Of a stretch of DNA of 9,089 bases, positions 1-6,645 are shown piece by piece. Positions within the stretch are counted from its first letter, which is position 1; the number at the start of each line of letters is the position of its first letter. The DNA comes from JAGWRA01 sp035534615 (GTDB lineage: Bacteria > Acidobacteriota > Vicinamibacteria > Vicinamibacterales > CAVVIG01), in contig DATLRO010000042.1 of NCBI GenBank assembly GCA_035534615.1, positions 1 through 9,089 on the forward strand, given 5' to 3'. The notes under the pieces were generated by a model. It worked only from the letters and a program-made list of their open reading frames with translations. It was not told the DNA's origin and ran no database searches. Both the position numbers and the translations under genes were made by a program.

Positions 1-766
1 CGCCCCCTTCGCCGGCCACCGCCTGGCCGATGTCGGCGATCGCCTTCGCCGTGGCCGCCGCGACGGTCGCAATCGCCTGCGCCTGACCGTCGGCGCGCAG
101 AATGGCCGCCTGCCGCTCGCCTTCGGCGTTGTTGATCTGACTCTGCTTCTGTCCCTCGGACTGATTGATCGCCTGCTGGCGGTCGCCCTCGGACTTCGCG
201 ATCGCGGCCCGCTTCTGCCGCTCGGCGGTGAGCTGCAGCTCCATCGCCTTCTGGATCTCGTCGGGCGGCGTGAGGTTGCGGATCTCGTAGCGCAGCACCT
301 TCACGCCCCAGCCGGAGCCGGCCTGCGTCAGCACGTCCACCACGCCCTTGTTCAGCGTCTCCCGCTGCGACAGGCATTCGTCCAGCGTCAGCTTCCCGAC
401 CTCCGCACGCATCGTCGTCTGCACGAGCTGCACGACGGCGGCAATCACGTTGTTGGTGCCGTAGGCGGCGTTCTGCGCGTTGGTGATCTGGTAATACAGG
501 ACGCCGTCCACCGACAGCCGGGTGTTGTCCCTGGTGATGCAGACCTGCTCGGGGACGTCCAGCGGGATCTCGCGCATGTCGAAGCGGTAGGCGACGCGGT
601 CGAACATCGGGACGATGACCTGGATGCCGGAGGTGAGCACGCTGTGAAACTTGCCGAGGCGCTCGACCACCCACGCCCGCTGCTGCGGCACGATCCGGAC
701 GGAGCGGACGATCACGACGACCGCCAGGATGATGATGAGGACGCCGATGAACGCGGAGATGGCCAT
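1..766 (-). CDS. SPFH/band-7 (stomatin/prohibitin, QmcA-like) membrane protein, 3' end off the window
   Basis: The first 255 residues are present; the C-terminus lies beyond the left edge. Residues 1-20 form one hydrophobic N-terminal anchor (MAISAFIGVLIIILAVVVIV). A band-7/SPFH domain follows at about 22-190, with family-typical stretches VPQQRAWVVERLGKF (26-40), MRAEVGKL (119-126) and GWGVKVLRYEIRNLTPP (152-168). From about 176 a charged, Ala/Gln/Glu-rich coiled coil begins (AEGERQAAILRADGQAQAI, 214-232). Proteins of this family oligomerise into membrane cages or microdomains that scaffold or regulate other membrane proteins, for example the FtsH protease around E. coli QmcA/HflKC. The family is usually about 300 residues, so only a short tail should be missing. 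The ATG at 766 has an AGGAG 7 nt upstream and starts 10 nt after the NfeD-like stop. The domain call is secure; the physiological partner is not known. Confidence 0.95.
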   Translation of the reverse strand, partial: MAISAFIGVLIIILAVVVIVRSVRIVPQQRAWVVERLGKFHSVLTSGIQVIVPMFDRVAYRFDMREIPLDVPEQVCITRDNTRLSVDGVLYYQITNAQNAAYGTNNVIAAVVQLVQTTMRAEVGKLTLDECLSQRETLNKGVVDVLTQAGSGWGVKVLRYEIRNLTPPDEIQKAMELQLTAERQKRAAIAKSEGDRQQAINQSEGQKQSQINNAEGERQAAILRADGQAQAIATVAAATAKAIADIGQAVAGEGG

Positions 767-776
767 GACGCTGCTC

Positions 777-1229
777 CTAGCTGGTGCGAGATGCCGGTTG
801 ACCGATCGGCCTGATCCGGAGCTGCGAGCCGTCGCGCGCCGCCACCTCGGCGCGCGCGCCGACCTCGGGCGCCCCTTCCCCGTCCCAGACCGCCTCCCAC
901 AGGGAGTCGCGATACCGCACCTTCAGCGTTCCGTGGCCCGCCTCTTCCACCACCACGATGCCGCCCCGGTCCATGTCGGCCAGATGGCTGTTCGTCTGGC
1001 TGGCCTGCATGACGCCGCGCACCAGGTGGGCGAGCGGCATGGCCACGACCGACGCGAGGGCGAAGACGATCGCCGCCTGCCACCAGGCCGATGGATACAG
1101 CCAGGTGTAGAACGCGGTGACCAGCGCGGCGAACGACAGGGCCGCCAGGTAGAACGTCACCGTGGCCATCTCCGCGACCGCGAGGACGATCCCGGCCGCG
1201 AGGAACATCAGCGACATCCAGTGATCCAT
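777..1229 (-). CDS. NfeD-like membrane protein (short, YbbJ type)
   Basis: This 150-residue protein has hydrophobic segments at about 6-24, 28-45 and 49-70, then a soluble C-terminal domain of about 80-143 containing the NfeD-type OB-fold pattern (GGIVVVEEAGHGTLKVRYRD, then LWEAVWDGEGAPEVGARAEV). Short NfeD proteins without the N-terminal ClpP-like protease domain are encoded next to SPFH proteins across bacteria, as in E. coli ybbJ/qmcA, and are thought to act with them in membrane microdomain organisation. Here the gene ends 10 nt before the SPFH start on the same strand, reproducing the pair. The ATG at 1229 is preceded by GGAG at about 6 nt. The family call rests on the membrane-plus-OB architecture and on this neighbour. 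Confidence 0.9.
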   Translation of the reverse strand: MDHWMSLMFLAAGIVLAVAEMATVTFYLAALSFAALVTAFYTWLYPSAWWQAAIVFALASVVAMPLAHLVRGVMQASQTNSHLADMDRGGIVVVEEAGHGTLKVRYRDSLWEAVWDGEGAPEVGARAEVAARDGSQLRIRPIGQPASRTS

Positions 1230-1262
1230 GAGGTGCTCCGCGGAGAAGCGATCGGAACCGGG

Positions 1263-1763
1263 CTATTGCCGGTCGTACACGCCGACATTGTGGATCGACG
1301 TGCCCCGGGCGTCGACTCCCGTGGTCGTCAGGGTCAGCGTGCGACCGTCCTTCGACACGACGCGCTTCACGGTCTGGACGACCTTTCCGTCCTTCCTGCG
1401 GATGGTCTCTCCGGTGTACGCGTCGATGCGCGTGGTGGCCACGGTATCGTAATCCTCGGTACCGGTGGCGGCATGCGCCCGGCCATCCTGGACGAGGACG
1501 CCGCGCAGCACGGACCGGCTCCCGTCTGCGTCCGTCCGCCGGACGATGTACTTGACGCCTCCTGGAACCGCTTCGTACACGACCGTCTCGCTCCTGGGGG
1601 GCGGGATCGGGCTGTACCTCGACCTGGCCACGTCGAGCTTCCAGGTGCCGATCAATGGATTGCCCTGCGCAGCGGCAGACGCGACGGAGGCGATCGCGAA
1701 CAGCCCGACCAGGACGAGGCCGGCGGCCCAGGTCACCCGTCGAACGGCACTGACGGACTTCAT
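1263..1763 (-). CDS. Secreted beta-rich protein of unknown function (GTWKLDVARSRYSP type)
   Basis: This 166-residue protein has a clear Sec signal peptide: KSVSAVRR, a hydrophobic core at 10-27, and AxA-type cleavage sites near 30-33 (ASAAAQ). The mature part opens with NPLIGTWKLDVARSRYSP, a phrase found in many unannotated exported proteins of Acidobacteriota and relatives, with the G-x-W start resembling lipocalin-like barrels. The rest alternates polar and hydrophobic residues (ETVVYEAVPGGVKYIVRRT, then KVVQTVKRVVSKDGRTLTL), as expected for an antiparallel beta sheet. There are no cysteines and no catalytic motif. It lies 33 nt upstream of the NfeD-like gene on the same strand and has an ideal Shine-Dalgarno, so it is clearly translated. 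The lipocalin-like fold is an inference; the function is unknown. Confidence 0.85.
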   Translation of the reverse strand: MKSVSAVRRVTWAAGLVLVGLFAIASVASAAAQGNPLIGTWKLDVARSRYSPIPPPRSETVVYEAVPGGVKYIVRRTDADGSRSVLRGVLVQDGRAHAATGTEDYDTVATTRIDAYTGETIRRKDGKVVQTVKRVVSKDGRTLTLTTTGVDARGTSIHNVGVYDRQ

Positions 1764-1768
1764 ACGGA

Positions 1769-1774
1769 CCTCCT
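1769..1774 (-). promoter_or_regulatory. Strong Shine-Dalgarno of the secreted beta-rich protein
   Basis: A perfect AGGAGG on the minus strand sits 5 nt before the ATG at 1763. It fixes the start of the 166-residue protein and shows the signal peptide is translated in full. Confidence 0.85.
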
Positions 1775-1815
1775 GTATGACGAGGGCGTGGGGCTGACGC
1801 TCGCAGCGCCGGTGA

Positions 1816-2121
1816 CTACGCCCACTTCTTTCCCAGGTCTTCCAGATTCGCGCGGACCAGATCCTCGGGTGTCATGGCGATCCGGAATTCGACCTCCGCG
1901 TTGAACGACAGGAACCACGGCTCGGACAATGACGGAATATCGGACGGATCCTTCACGTTGACCACCAGCACCGCGCCGCGCCGACCCTGCTGTTCGGAGA
2001 AGTAGACCGCCTCCGGCTTGATCGCGTCGACGATTCGCTTGATGGTCTGCCCCGCCGTGCCATTGCGGACGGCGGAGTTGAACGGCTCGAACGGAAGGTG
2101 GACGTGCATCAGCATGCGCAT
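1816..2121 (-). CDS. Small conserved protein, probable dimeric alpha/beta-barrel fold, function unknown
   Basis: This is a 101-residue soluble protein without signal peptide or membrane segment. It starts MRMLMHVHLPFEPFNSAV, has a central helix (GQTIKRIVDAIKPEAVYFSE, 24-43) and a second strand pair (RGAVLVVNVKD; SFNAEVEFRIAMTPEDL), ending LEDLGKKWA. The strand-helix-strand-strand-helix order and the 'M.V.L' and 'F...AEVEFRIAMTPEDL' phrases fit small ferredoxin-like dimeric alpha/beta-barrel proteins of about 100 residues. Relatives of this kind may carry the doubtful label 'panthothenate synthetase' in databases (from memory, not checked); nothing here supports pantothenate chemistry. The ATG at 2121 has GAGG 6 nt upstream. 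It is the first gene of the minus-strand run that continues, 52 nt later, into the secreted protein and the NfeD/SPFH pair, but co-transcription is unproven. Confidence 0.75.
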   Translation of the reverse strand: MRMLMHVHLPFEPFNSAVRNGTAGQTIKRIVDAIKPEAVYFSEQQGRRGAVLVVNVKDPSDIPSLSEPWFLSFNAEVEFRIAMTPEDLVRANLEDLGKKWA

Positions 2122-2260
2122 TCAATACCTCGGGATCTCTCGTGGCGATGAGCGGCGGCCGCCGGAGCCTTCCGAGCGCCAGCGCCACTGAATCCGATGA
2201 AATGTCGGCGGCAGCGGCATGCTAGCACAACCCTCCCAGCCCGCCTCAGCCTCAATCCGT

Positions 2261-2266
2261 TACAAT
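2261..2266 (+). promoter_or_regulatory. Possible -10 element (TACAAT) for the TfoX-like/FAD oxidoreductase pair
   Basis: TACAAT matches the bacterial -10 consensus at five of six bases in an otherwise GC-rich region. No convincing -35 hexamer lies 16-18 bp upstream. If used, transcription would begin near 2273, about 9 nt before the GTG at 2282. That would favour the GTG start over the ATG at 2219, which lies upstream of this element. Confidence 0.35.
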
Positions 2267-2281
2267 GTCCCGTCACGAATC

Positions 2282-2638
2282 GTGAAGACCGAAGAGCGCG
2301 TCGGATTGGGCCGCTTTCTGGACGATTTTGCGGCCGGGCACCCGGGGGTGCGGGCGGGTCGGCTGTTCGGACGGCCCGCGCTGTTCGCCGGCCGCCGGAC
2401 GTTCGCGTGCGTCACGGACGCGGGCTTGCTGCGCTGCCGGCTGCCGGCAGACGAGGCCCGGCGCCTGTGGGCCAGCAGCGGCCGCACGCCGGCGCTGCTC
2501 GGGACGCCGGCTGGCGAATGGGTGATCTACCACCCGGGCGGCGCGGCCGCGCTCGCCCGTCTGGTGCCAATCCTCGAAATGGCGGCGAAGGCGACCGCCG
2601 AACGTCGCCGGCCGGGGTCTTCGCCACGCCGCACATGA
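2282..2638 (+). CDS. Small TfoX-N-like protein
   Basis: From the chosen GTG the product is 118 residues and soluble. The region at about 9-55 (LGRFLDDFAAGHPGVRAGRL then FGRPALFAGRRTFACVTD) resembles the TfoX/Sxy N-terminal domain: an N-terminal helix, then the R(L/M)FG turn, a short strand with an aromatic residue, and a strand-rich 'R.FA.V' hairpin. The rest contains WVIYHPGG and a C-terminal helix before a basic tail. The fold is shared with MmcQ/YjbR-like proteins; the stand-alone domain is common and its role is not defined, and no competence function is implied. An ATG at 2219 would add 21 low-complexity residues (AQPSQPASAS) but lies upstream of a TACAAT element; neither start has a good Shine-Dalgarno. 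Its TGA overlaps the next ATG (ATGA), so the two genes are probably co-translated. The domain assignment is moderate. Confidence 0.65.
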   Translation: MKTEERVGLGRFLDDFAAGHPGVRAGRLFGRPALFAGRRTFACVTDAGLLRCRLPADEARRLWASSGRTPALLGTPAGEWVIYHPGGAAALARLVPILEMAAKATAERRRPGSSPRRT

Positions 2639-3870
2639 GCCGAGCCACTACCCGCTACGCCGTGTCGCCCTGGCTGCACCGGTCGTCCCGGTCGCGCCGG
2701 CCGGATTACCCGCGGCACCGGGGTCCGCTCGAAATCGACGTCGCCATCGTCGGTGGCGGCCTCACCGGCTGCGCCACGGCGTACGCCTTCGCCGCCGCCG
2801 GCATCCATGTCGCACTGTTCGAGGCGGCTCGTGTCGGACAGGGGGCGACGGCGTACGGCGGCGGGCTCATCACGAGCGACCCTGGCGTCGATTTCCTCGC
2901 GCTGGAGGCACAGTACGGCAGGCGCGCCGCCCGGCACGTCTGGCAGGCCTGGCGGCACGCGGCGCTCGACGCGATGGCCACATTGCGGCGGCTCGCAATC
3001 CCGTGCCACCTTCAACCGCGCGACGCGATCCGGCTGGCGGCCCGGGACGAGGACAAAACGCTGCGGCGCGAGTGGCAGGCCCGGCGGGACGCCGGACTGG
3101 AGGCCAGCCTGCTGAAGGGTGCGGCGCTGGCCAGGGAGACGGGAAGCGACGGCCTCGGTCTGCGGACGCGCGATCACGGCCAGATGGATCCGTACCGCGC
3201 GTGCGTCGGTCTCGCACGCGCCGCCGCGGCCCGCGGCGCCAGCCTGTTCGAGCGGTCGGCCGTCCGGCGCATCACGTTCGACCGCCGGCGCGCCTCGCTG
3301 CAGACGGAGGGCGGCACGGTGACGGCGGGCCGGGTCGTCATCGCCACGGGACTGCCGACGCCGCTCTTCAGACCGCTGCAGCGCCATTTCGCCGCGATCG
3401 ACACGTACCTGGTGCTGACCGAGCCGGTGCCGGCCGCCGTCCGGAAGACCGCCGTCCGGCCCGGCCTGATCCTGCGCGACGGCGCGACGCCGCCGCATCA
3501 CCTGCACTGGGAAGACGAGGATCGGCGGCTGCTCATCAGCGGCGCCGATCAGCCGGCCGTTCCGGCCTCGCAGCAGTCCCGCGTCCTCGTGCAGCGCACG
3601 GGCCAGCTGATGTACGAGCTGTCGACGCTCTACCCCGCGGTGTCCGGTCTGCAGGCGGAGTACGGGTGGCGGGTCACCTACGGGCGCGCGGCCGACGGTC
3701 TGCCGTGCGTCGGGCCGCACCGCAACTACCCGCATCATCTCTTTGCGCTCGGCCAGGCCGGGCAGAGCCTCGCCGGATCGTTTCTCGCGGGCCGCCTGCT
3801 GCTGCGCGAATATCTCGGCGATCCGCACCGGGCGGACGAACTGTTCGCCTTCAGCCGGCTGCCCCGATAG
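2635..3870 (+). CDS. FAD-dependent oxidoreductase of the DAO family (glycine oxidase/PuuB-like)
   Basis: This 411-residue protein has an N-terminal dinucleotide-binding fold: IDVAIVGGGLTGC (34-46, glycines 40, 42 and 45), and E63 at the end of the second strand (HVALFEA) for the adenosine ribose. VVIATG (234-239) and the C-terminal GRAADGLPCVG (350-360) followed by HHLFALGQAGQSLAG are typical of the DAO (PF01266) group, which oxidises secondary or primary amines, amino acids or polyamine derivatives with FAD. HGQMDPYRACVGLARAAAARG (181-201) is the usual helix before the substrate domain. Nothing covalently binding FAD is evident, and there is no signal peptide despite the basic N-terminus. 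The ATG overlaps the preceding stop as ATGA. The longer open frame reaching back to 2197 is rejected because it would run through the TfoX-like gene. The substrate cannot be told; an amine is most likely by family. Confidence 0.9.
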   Translation: MSRATTRYAVSPWLHRSSRSRRPDYPRHRGPLEIDVAIVGGGLTGCATAYAFAAAGIHVALFEAARVGQGATAYGGGLITSDPGVDFLALEAQYGRRAARHVWQAWRHAALDAMATLRRLAIPCHLQPRDAIRLAARDEDKTLRREWQARRDAGLEASLLKGAALARETGSDGLGLRTRDHGQMDPYRACVGLARAAAARGASLFERSAVRRITFDRRRASLQTEGGTVTAGRVVIATGLPTPLFRPLQRHFAAIDTYLVLTEPVPAAVRKTAVRPGLILRDGATPPHHLHWEDEDRRLLISGADQPAVPASQQSRVLVQRTGQLMYELSTLYPAVSGLQAEYGWRVTYGRAADGLPCVGPHRNYPHHLFALGQAGQSLAGSFLAGRLLLREYLGDPHRADELFAFSRLPR

Positions 3871-3904
3871 CCGGGCCGGCCGCCCCCGCCGCCGCGCGGG
3901 CTCT

Positions 3905-4732
3905 CTACCGTCCGGCCGCCTGCCGCCCCAGCATCAGCCCCTCGCGGTCGGTCGTGATGACGACGCGGAAGCCCTGCTCGACACGGCGGACGATATCGGC
4001 CGGCCCCGCCGTCGTTCCACCGGGGACGCCGGCGGCCCGCGCCGCGTCGAGCACCGCCTGCATGGCCCGCTCGGTCGCCTCGCGATCGCCGGCATAGGAC
4101 ACGCCGAGGTCGCCCGGCGCCGCGACCAGGACGCCGAGGCCGGGCGTGGCGGCGATCGCGCGGGCGTTCTGCACGCCGAGCTGGTTTTCGATGAGCAGCA
4201 TGCTGATCAGCTCGCCGTCCGGATCGAGCGGCCACAGGTCGGCCGTCCTCATGTACTCGGGCATCGTCATGCCCCAGAGCCTGGCCGCCATGAACGGGCC
4301 CGCGCCGCGGCGCCCCTGGGGCTCGACATCGGGCGCGTGCGGGGCGTGCGGATAGCGCATCGCCCGCACGACGTTGAGCGCCTGCTCGTCCGTTTCGATG
4401 TGCGGCACGATGACGCCGCTCGCCCCCTGATCGAGCACCTGCTTGATCATCCACTGGTTCATTTCCCGCCCGTAGGCCGGGATCCGGGCGAGCACCGGGT
4501 GGTCGGTCCCCGGGTGTCCGCGGCGCAGCACCGCGGCCGGATCGACCATGAACTGCAGGTACGTGCGGTACTCGGTGAAGTCCAGCGGACTGTGTTCCAT
4601 GTCGTAGAACACGAAGTCGGCCAGTTCGTTGCGGGCGATGGCCATCGCGCCGTCCGGGCTCTTGTTGTCGACGAACAGGCCGAAGACCGTCCGGCCTTCG
4701 GCGAGCAGCGCGATCATGCGGTTGTAGCGCAT
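3905..4732 (-). CDS. HpcH/HpaI-family aldolase (class II, divalent-metal dependent)
   Basis: This 275-residue protein is a TIM-barrel family member of the HpaI/2-dehydro-3-deoxy-glucarate aldolase type, which cleaves or forms carbon-carbon bonds of 2-oxo acids such as pyruvate. Expected residues are present: H47 within FYDMEHSP (HpaI catalytic His), R83 in LARIP (substrate carboxylate), E182 in MLLIEN and D208 in APGDLG (metal ligands). GASGVIVPHIET (103-114) and VVRAMRYP (121-128) are family phrases. Residues 129-176, between the RYP and the metal glutamate, are about a dozen longer than in E. coli HpaI and contain a Pro/His/Arg-rich loop, so the substrate may differ. The ATG at 4732 has AAGG about 9 nt upstream. 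It lies 34 nt from the convergent FAD oxidoreductase end and 72 nt after the DedA gene, behind a hairpin. The actual substrate is unknown. Confidence 0.92.
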   Translation of the reverse strand: MRYNRMIALLAEGRTVFGLFVDNKSPDGAMAIARNELADFVFYDMEHSPLDFTEYRTYLQFMVDPAAVLRRGHPGTDHPVLARIPAYGREMNQWMIKQVLDQGASGVIVPHIETDEQALNVVRAMRYPHAPHAPDVEPQGRRGAGPFMAARLWGMTMPEYMRTADLWPLDPDGELISMLLIENQLGVQNARAIAATPGLGVLVAAPGDLGVSYAGDREATERAMQAVLDAARAAGVPGGTTAGPADIVRRVEQGFRVVITTDREGLMLGRQAAGR

Positions 4733-4750
4733 CGGAGCACACCTTCGATG

Positions 4751-4774
4751 GCGCGCCGGGGCGGACCGGCGCGC
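4751..4774 (-). terminator. Strong hairpin between the DedA and aldolase genes
   Basis: GCGCGCCGG (4751-4759) pairs perfectly with CCGGCGCGC (4766-4774) around the 6-nt loop GGCGGA. It lies about 30 nt downstream of the DedA stop and about 19 nt before the aldolase start on the minus strand. No U tract follows, so it is not a textbook intrinsic terminator; it could end or attenuate the upstream operon, stabilise the mRNA 3' end, or shape the aldolase leader. Confidence 0.45.
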
Positions 4775-4793
4775 GGTGGACGGCGGTGGACGG
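4774..4793. repeat. Perfect tandem decamer (CGGTGGACGG x2)
   Basis: Two adjacent identical copies of CGGTGGACGG lie in the 72-bp DedA-aldolase spacer, immediately beside the hairpin and sharing its last base. It could be a slippage duplication or a paired binding site; nothing identifies a binding protein. Confidence 0.7.
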
Positions 4794-4804
4794 CCGCCCG
4801 CCGC

Positions 4805-5383
4805 CTACGACGGAGGGCGCGTCTTGTCGCCGGAATCGGTCGGCGTCCGCTCGGCGCGTGCCAGCCACCGGAAGAACACCACGACAAGGACCGCCGGTAC
4901 GAGCAGGCCCCACAGGCCGCGCAGGCCGATGGCGCTGGACGCGGCCGGGCCGACCCAGATGATCGCGAGCATGATCGAGCCGGCCCAGGCGAAGGCGCTG
5001 ACGAGGTTCAGCGTCACGAACCGGATCGCCGGGACGCCGGCGTACGCGCAGGCGGCGGGGATGGCGATCCGCAGGCCCGGCAGGAAGCGGCACGCGAGCA
5101 TCAGCCAGTCGCCGTGCGTCCGGACGCGGGCGCGCGCGGCGTCCTGCTGGCGCGCGAACCGCCGGAAGCGCGACAGCCAGCGCCGGAGTCGGCCCCGCAG
5201 CGCGAAGAAGAAGAACTGATCGCCCGCCGATCCGCCGAGCGCGCCGGCCACGAGGACGCCGAACGGGTCCAGCCGGCCGAGCGCCACGAGGACGCTGGCG
5301 GTGACGAAGACGATCTCCCCTTCCACCGCGGCGGCGACGAAGATCAGCAGGTACGCGTAGCCGCCCGAATGTTCCACGCTCAC
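4805..5383 (-). CDS. DedA/VTT-domain inner-membrane protein
   Basis: From the GTG at 5383 the protein has 192 residues, near the usual DedA length of about 200. Hydrophobic stretches lie at about 8-35, 40-62, 93-116, 122-148 and 153-174. The DedA (PF09335, VTT) signature is visible: the acidic pair in AVEGEIVFVTASVLVALGRL (19-38), ALGGSAGDQFFFF (48-60), and ACRFLPGLRIAIPAACAYAGV (97-117), which is the conserved R..PG.R loop. DedA proteins have been linked to lipid-head-group or undecaprenyl-phosphate flipping and to proton-dependent membrane homeostasis. The GTG overlaps the aminotransferase stop (GTGA), so the gene is tightly coupled to it. The open frame continues upstream through the aminotransferase region, but those residues lack DedA features. 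Context suggests it moves or supports the product of the upstream enzymes; this is an inference. Confidence 0.9.
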   Translation of the reverse strand: MSVEHSGGYAYLLIFVAAAVEGEIVFVTASVLVALGRLDPFGVLVAGALGGSAGDQFFFFALRGRLRRWLSRFRRFARQQDAARARVRTHGDWLMLACRFLPGLRIAIPAACAYAGVPAIRFVTLNLVSAFAWAGSIMLAIIWVGPAASSAIGLRGLWGLLVPAVLVVVFFRWLARAERTPTDSGDKTRPPS

Positions 5384-6645
5384 GAGCCCGGGGAAGCGGA
5401 ACGGCCGGAGCTGCCGGCCAGTACGCGACGGACGACCTGGGCGATCCGCCGCATCTGCGCGTCGGTCAACGTCGCGTAGACCGGAATCTGCATCGCCTGC
5501 GAGGCGCGCCCGGCGCCCGGTGCCGGCGCGTTCGCGTCGGCGAACAGGTCCAGGTCTGAACAGACGTCGACATGCAGCGTTTCGATGTCGATGCCGTGCC
5601 GCACGCACCGGACCACCAGCCGGTCCCGGTCCGGTCCATAGACGCAGTACTGATAGTACACGTGCGTCCGATCCGGGGGAACCACCGGCACGGTGACGCC
5701 CGGCAGGCCGGCCAGCGCTTCGTTCATCTGCCGGGCGTGAGCCTGCGTCCGGCTCGTCCAGTCGTCCAGGTACTTCAGCGCCTCGAGTCCGATGGCGGCC
5801 TGCACGTTGGGAAACCGCTCCGTGTACCCGGCCGGCAGCGGATCGAGCGAACGGATCTTCTCCCAGAGGTACACGTCCGGGTTCGCTTCGAACCAGGACG
5901 CGGCCCAGAGGATCGGGAACGAGCTGATGGTGAAGACCCACGGCCTGATGAAGATCCGCTGGAGCTTGCCGACGAACAGCCGCTTGAGGACCCGCTGTTC
6001 GTCCGGCCACGGCTCGGCGGCCGCCGCCTCGCGCACGCGGCGGGCGACGTCCGCATCGCGGAGGACCGCCATGCCGCCGCCGTAGCAGTTGAGCGGCTTC
6101 AGCGTCTGAAAGCTGAAGAAGCCGGCATCGCCGAACGTGCCGACGGGGCGGCCCCGGTACGTCGCGCCGAGCGCGTGCGCGCAGTCTTCAATCACCGCCA
6201 GGCCGTGCCGGCCGGCGATCGCCATGATGCGATCCATGTCGCACGGCAGGCCGTACAGGTGGGTCGGCACCACGGCGCGCGTCCGCGCCGTGATCGCGCG
6301 CTCGAAGGCGTCCGGGTCGAGCGTGAAGGTCGCCGGGTCGACGTCGGCGAAGACGACCGTCAGGCCGGCGGCGCGCGCCAGCGCCGGAATCACCCAGAAG
6401 GTGAGCGCCGGCACGATGATCTCCGAGCCCGGCGGCAGGTCCAGCGCCTTCAGGATGTAGAGGAAGGCCATCCGGCCGTACGACGCCGGCACGACGTGCG
6501 CGCCGGCGACCCGGCCGGCGAACGCCGCTTCGAATTCCTCGATCTGGGGACCCTGGATGAGCGTTCCGCGCCGGCGGCACCCGGCGATGATCTGTTCCGT
6601 GTTCGGCAGCACCCGGGCGCCGTAGCGCGAGATCGCGGTCAGCAT
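5380..6645 (-). CDS. DegT/DnrJ/EryC1/StrS-family PLP aminotransferase with a hydrophobic insert
   Basis: This 421-residue, fold-type I enzyme is of the sugar/secondary-metabolite aminotransferase family. PLP-site features are intact: ASYGRMAFLYILKAL (54-68) near the phosphate site, D154 and H157 in VIEDCAHALGA (151-161) over the cofactor ring, and the Schiff-base K183 in FFSFQTLKPLNCYGGGM (176-192). FPNVQAAIGLEAL..LDDW (278 onward) is the family's post-catalytic helix. Unusual is the stretch 221-264, where family members normally run directly on: it is rich in Trp, Phe and Ile (FIRPWVFTISSFPILWAASW, 232-251) and may lie on or dip into the membrane. The ATG at 6645 overlaps the radical SAM stop by 7 nt; upstream residues in this frame belong to that gene's shadow. 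The family aminates keto sugars and other ketones; the substrate here is not inferable, though its neighbours hint at a lipid-linked one. Confidence 0.92.
   Translation of the reverse strand: MLTAISRYGARVLPNTEQIIAGCRRRGTLIQGPQIEEFEAAFAGRVAGAHVVPASYGRMAFLYILKALDLPPGSEIIVPALTFWVIPALARAAGLTVVFADVDPATFTLDPDAFERAITARTRAVVPTHLYGLPCDMDRIMAIAGRHGLAVIEDCAHALGATYRGRPVGTFGDAGFFSFQTLKPLNCYGGGMAVLRDADVARRVREAAAAEPWPDEQRVLKRLFVGKLQRIFIRPWVFTISSFPILWAASWFEANPDVYLWEKIRSLDPLPAGYTERFPNVQAAIGLEALKYLDDWTSRTQAHARQMNEALAGLPGVTVPVVPPDRTHVYYQYCVYGPDRDRLVVRCVRHGIDIETLHVDVCSDLDLFADANAPAPGAGRASQAMQIPVYATLTDAQMRRIAQVVRRVLAGSSGRSASPGS

Noticed and set aside
651..1904. Long plus-strand open frame opposite the NfeD/secreted-protein genes
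   Set aside because: Arg/His/Asp/Gly-rich composition typical of an antisense shadow in GC-rich DNA; the opposite-strand genes have clear domains and ribosome sites.
3855..3874. Hairpin CCGGCT/AGCCGG at the end of the FAD oxidoreductase gene
   Set aside because: Only 6 bp, no T run, and such stems arise by chance in this GC-rich sequence.
3743..5479. 578-codon plus-strand open frame opposite the aldolase, DedA and aminotransferase
   Set aside because: No recognisable motif, and it lies wholly antisense to three well-supported genes; GC-rich sequence depletes stop codons.
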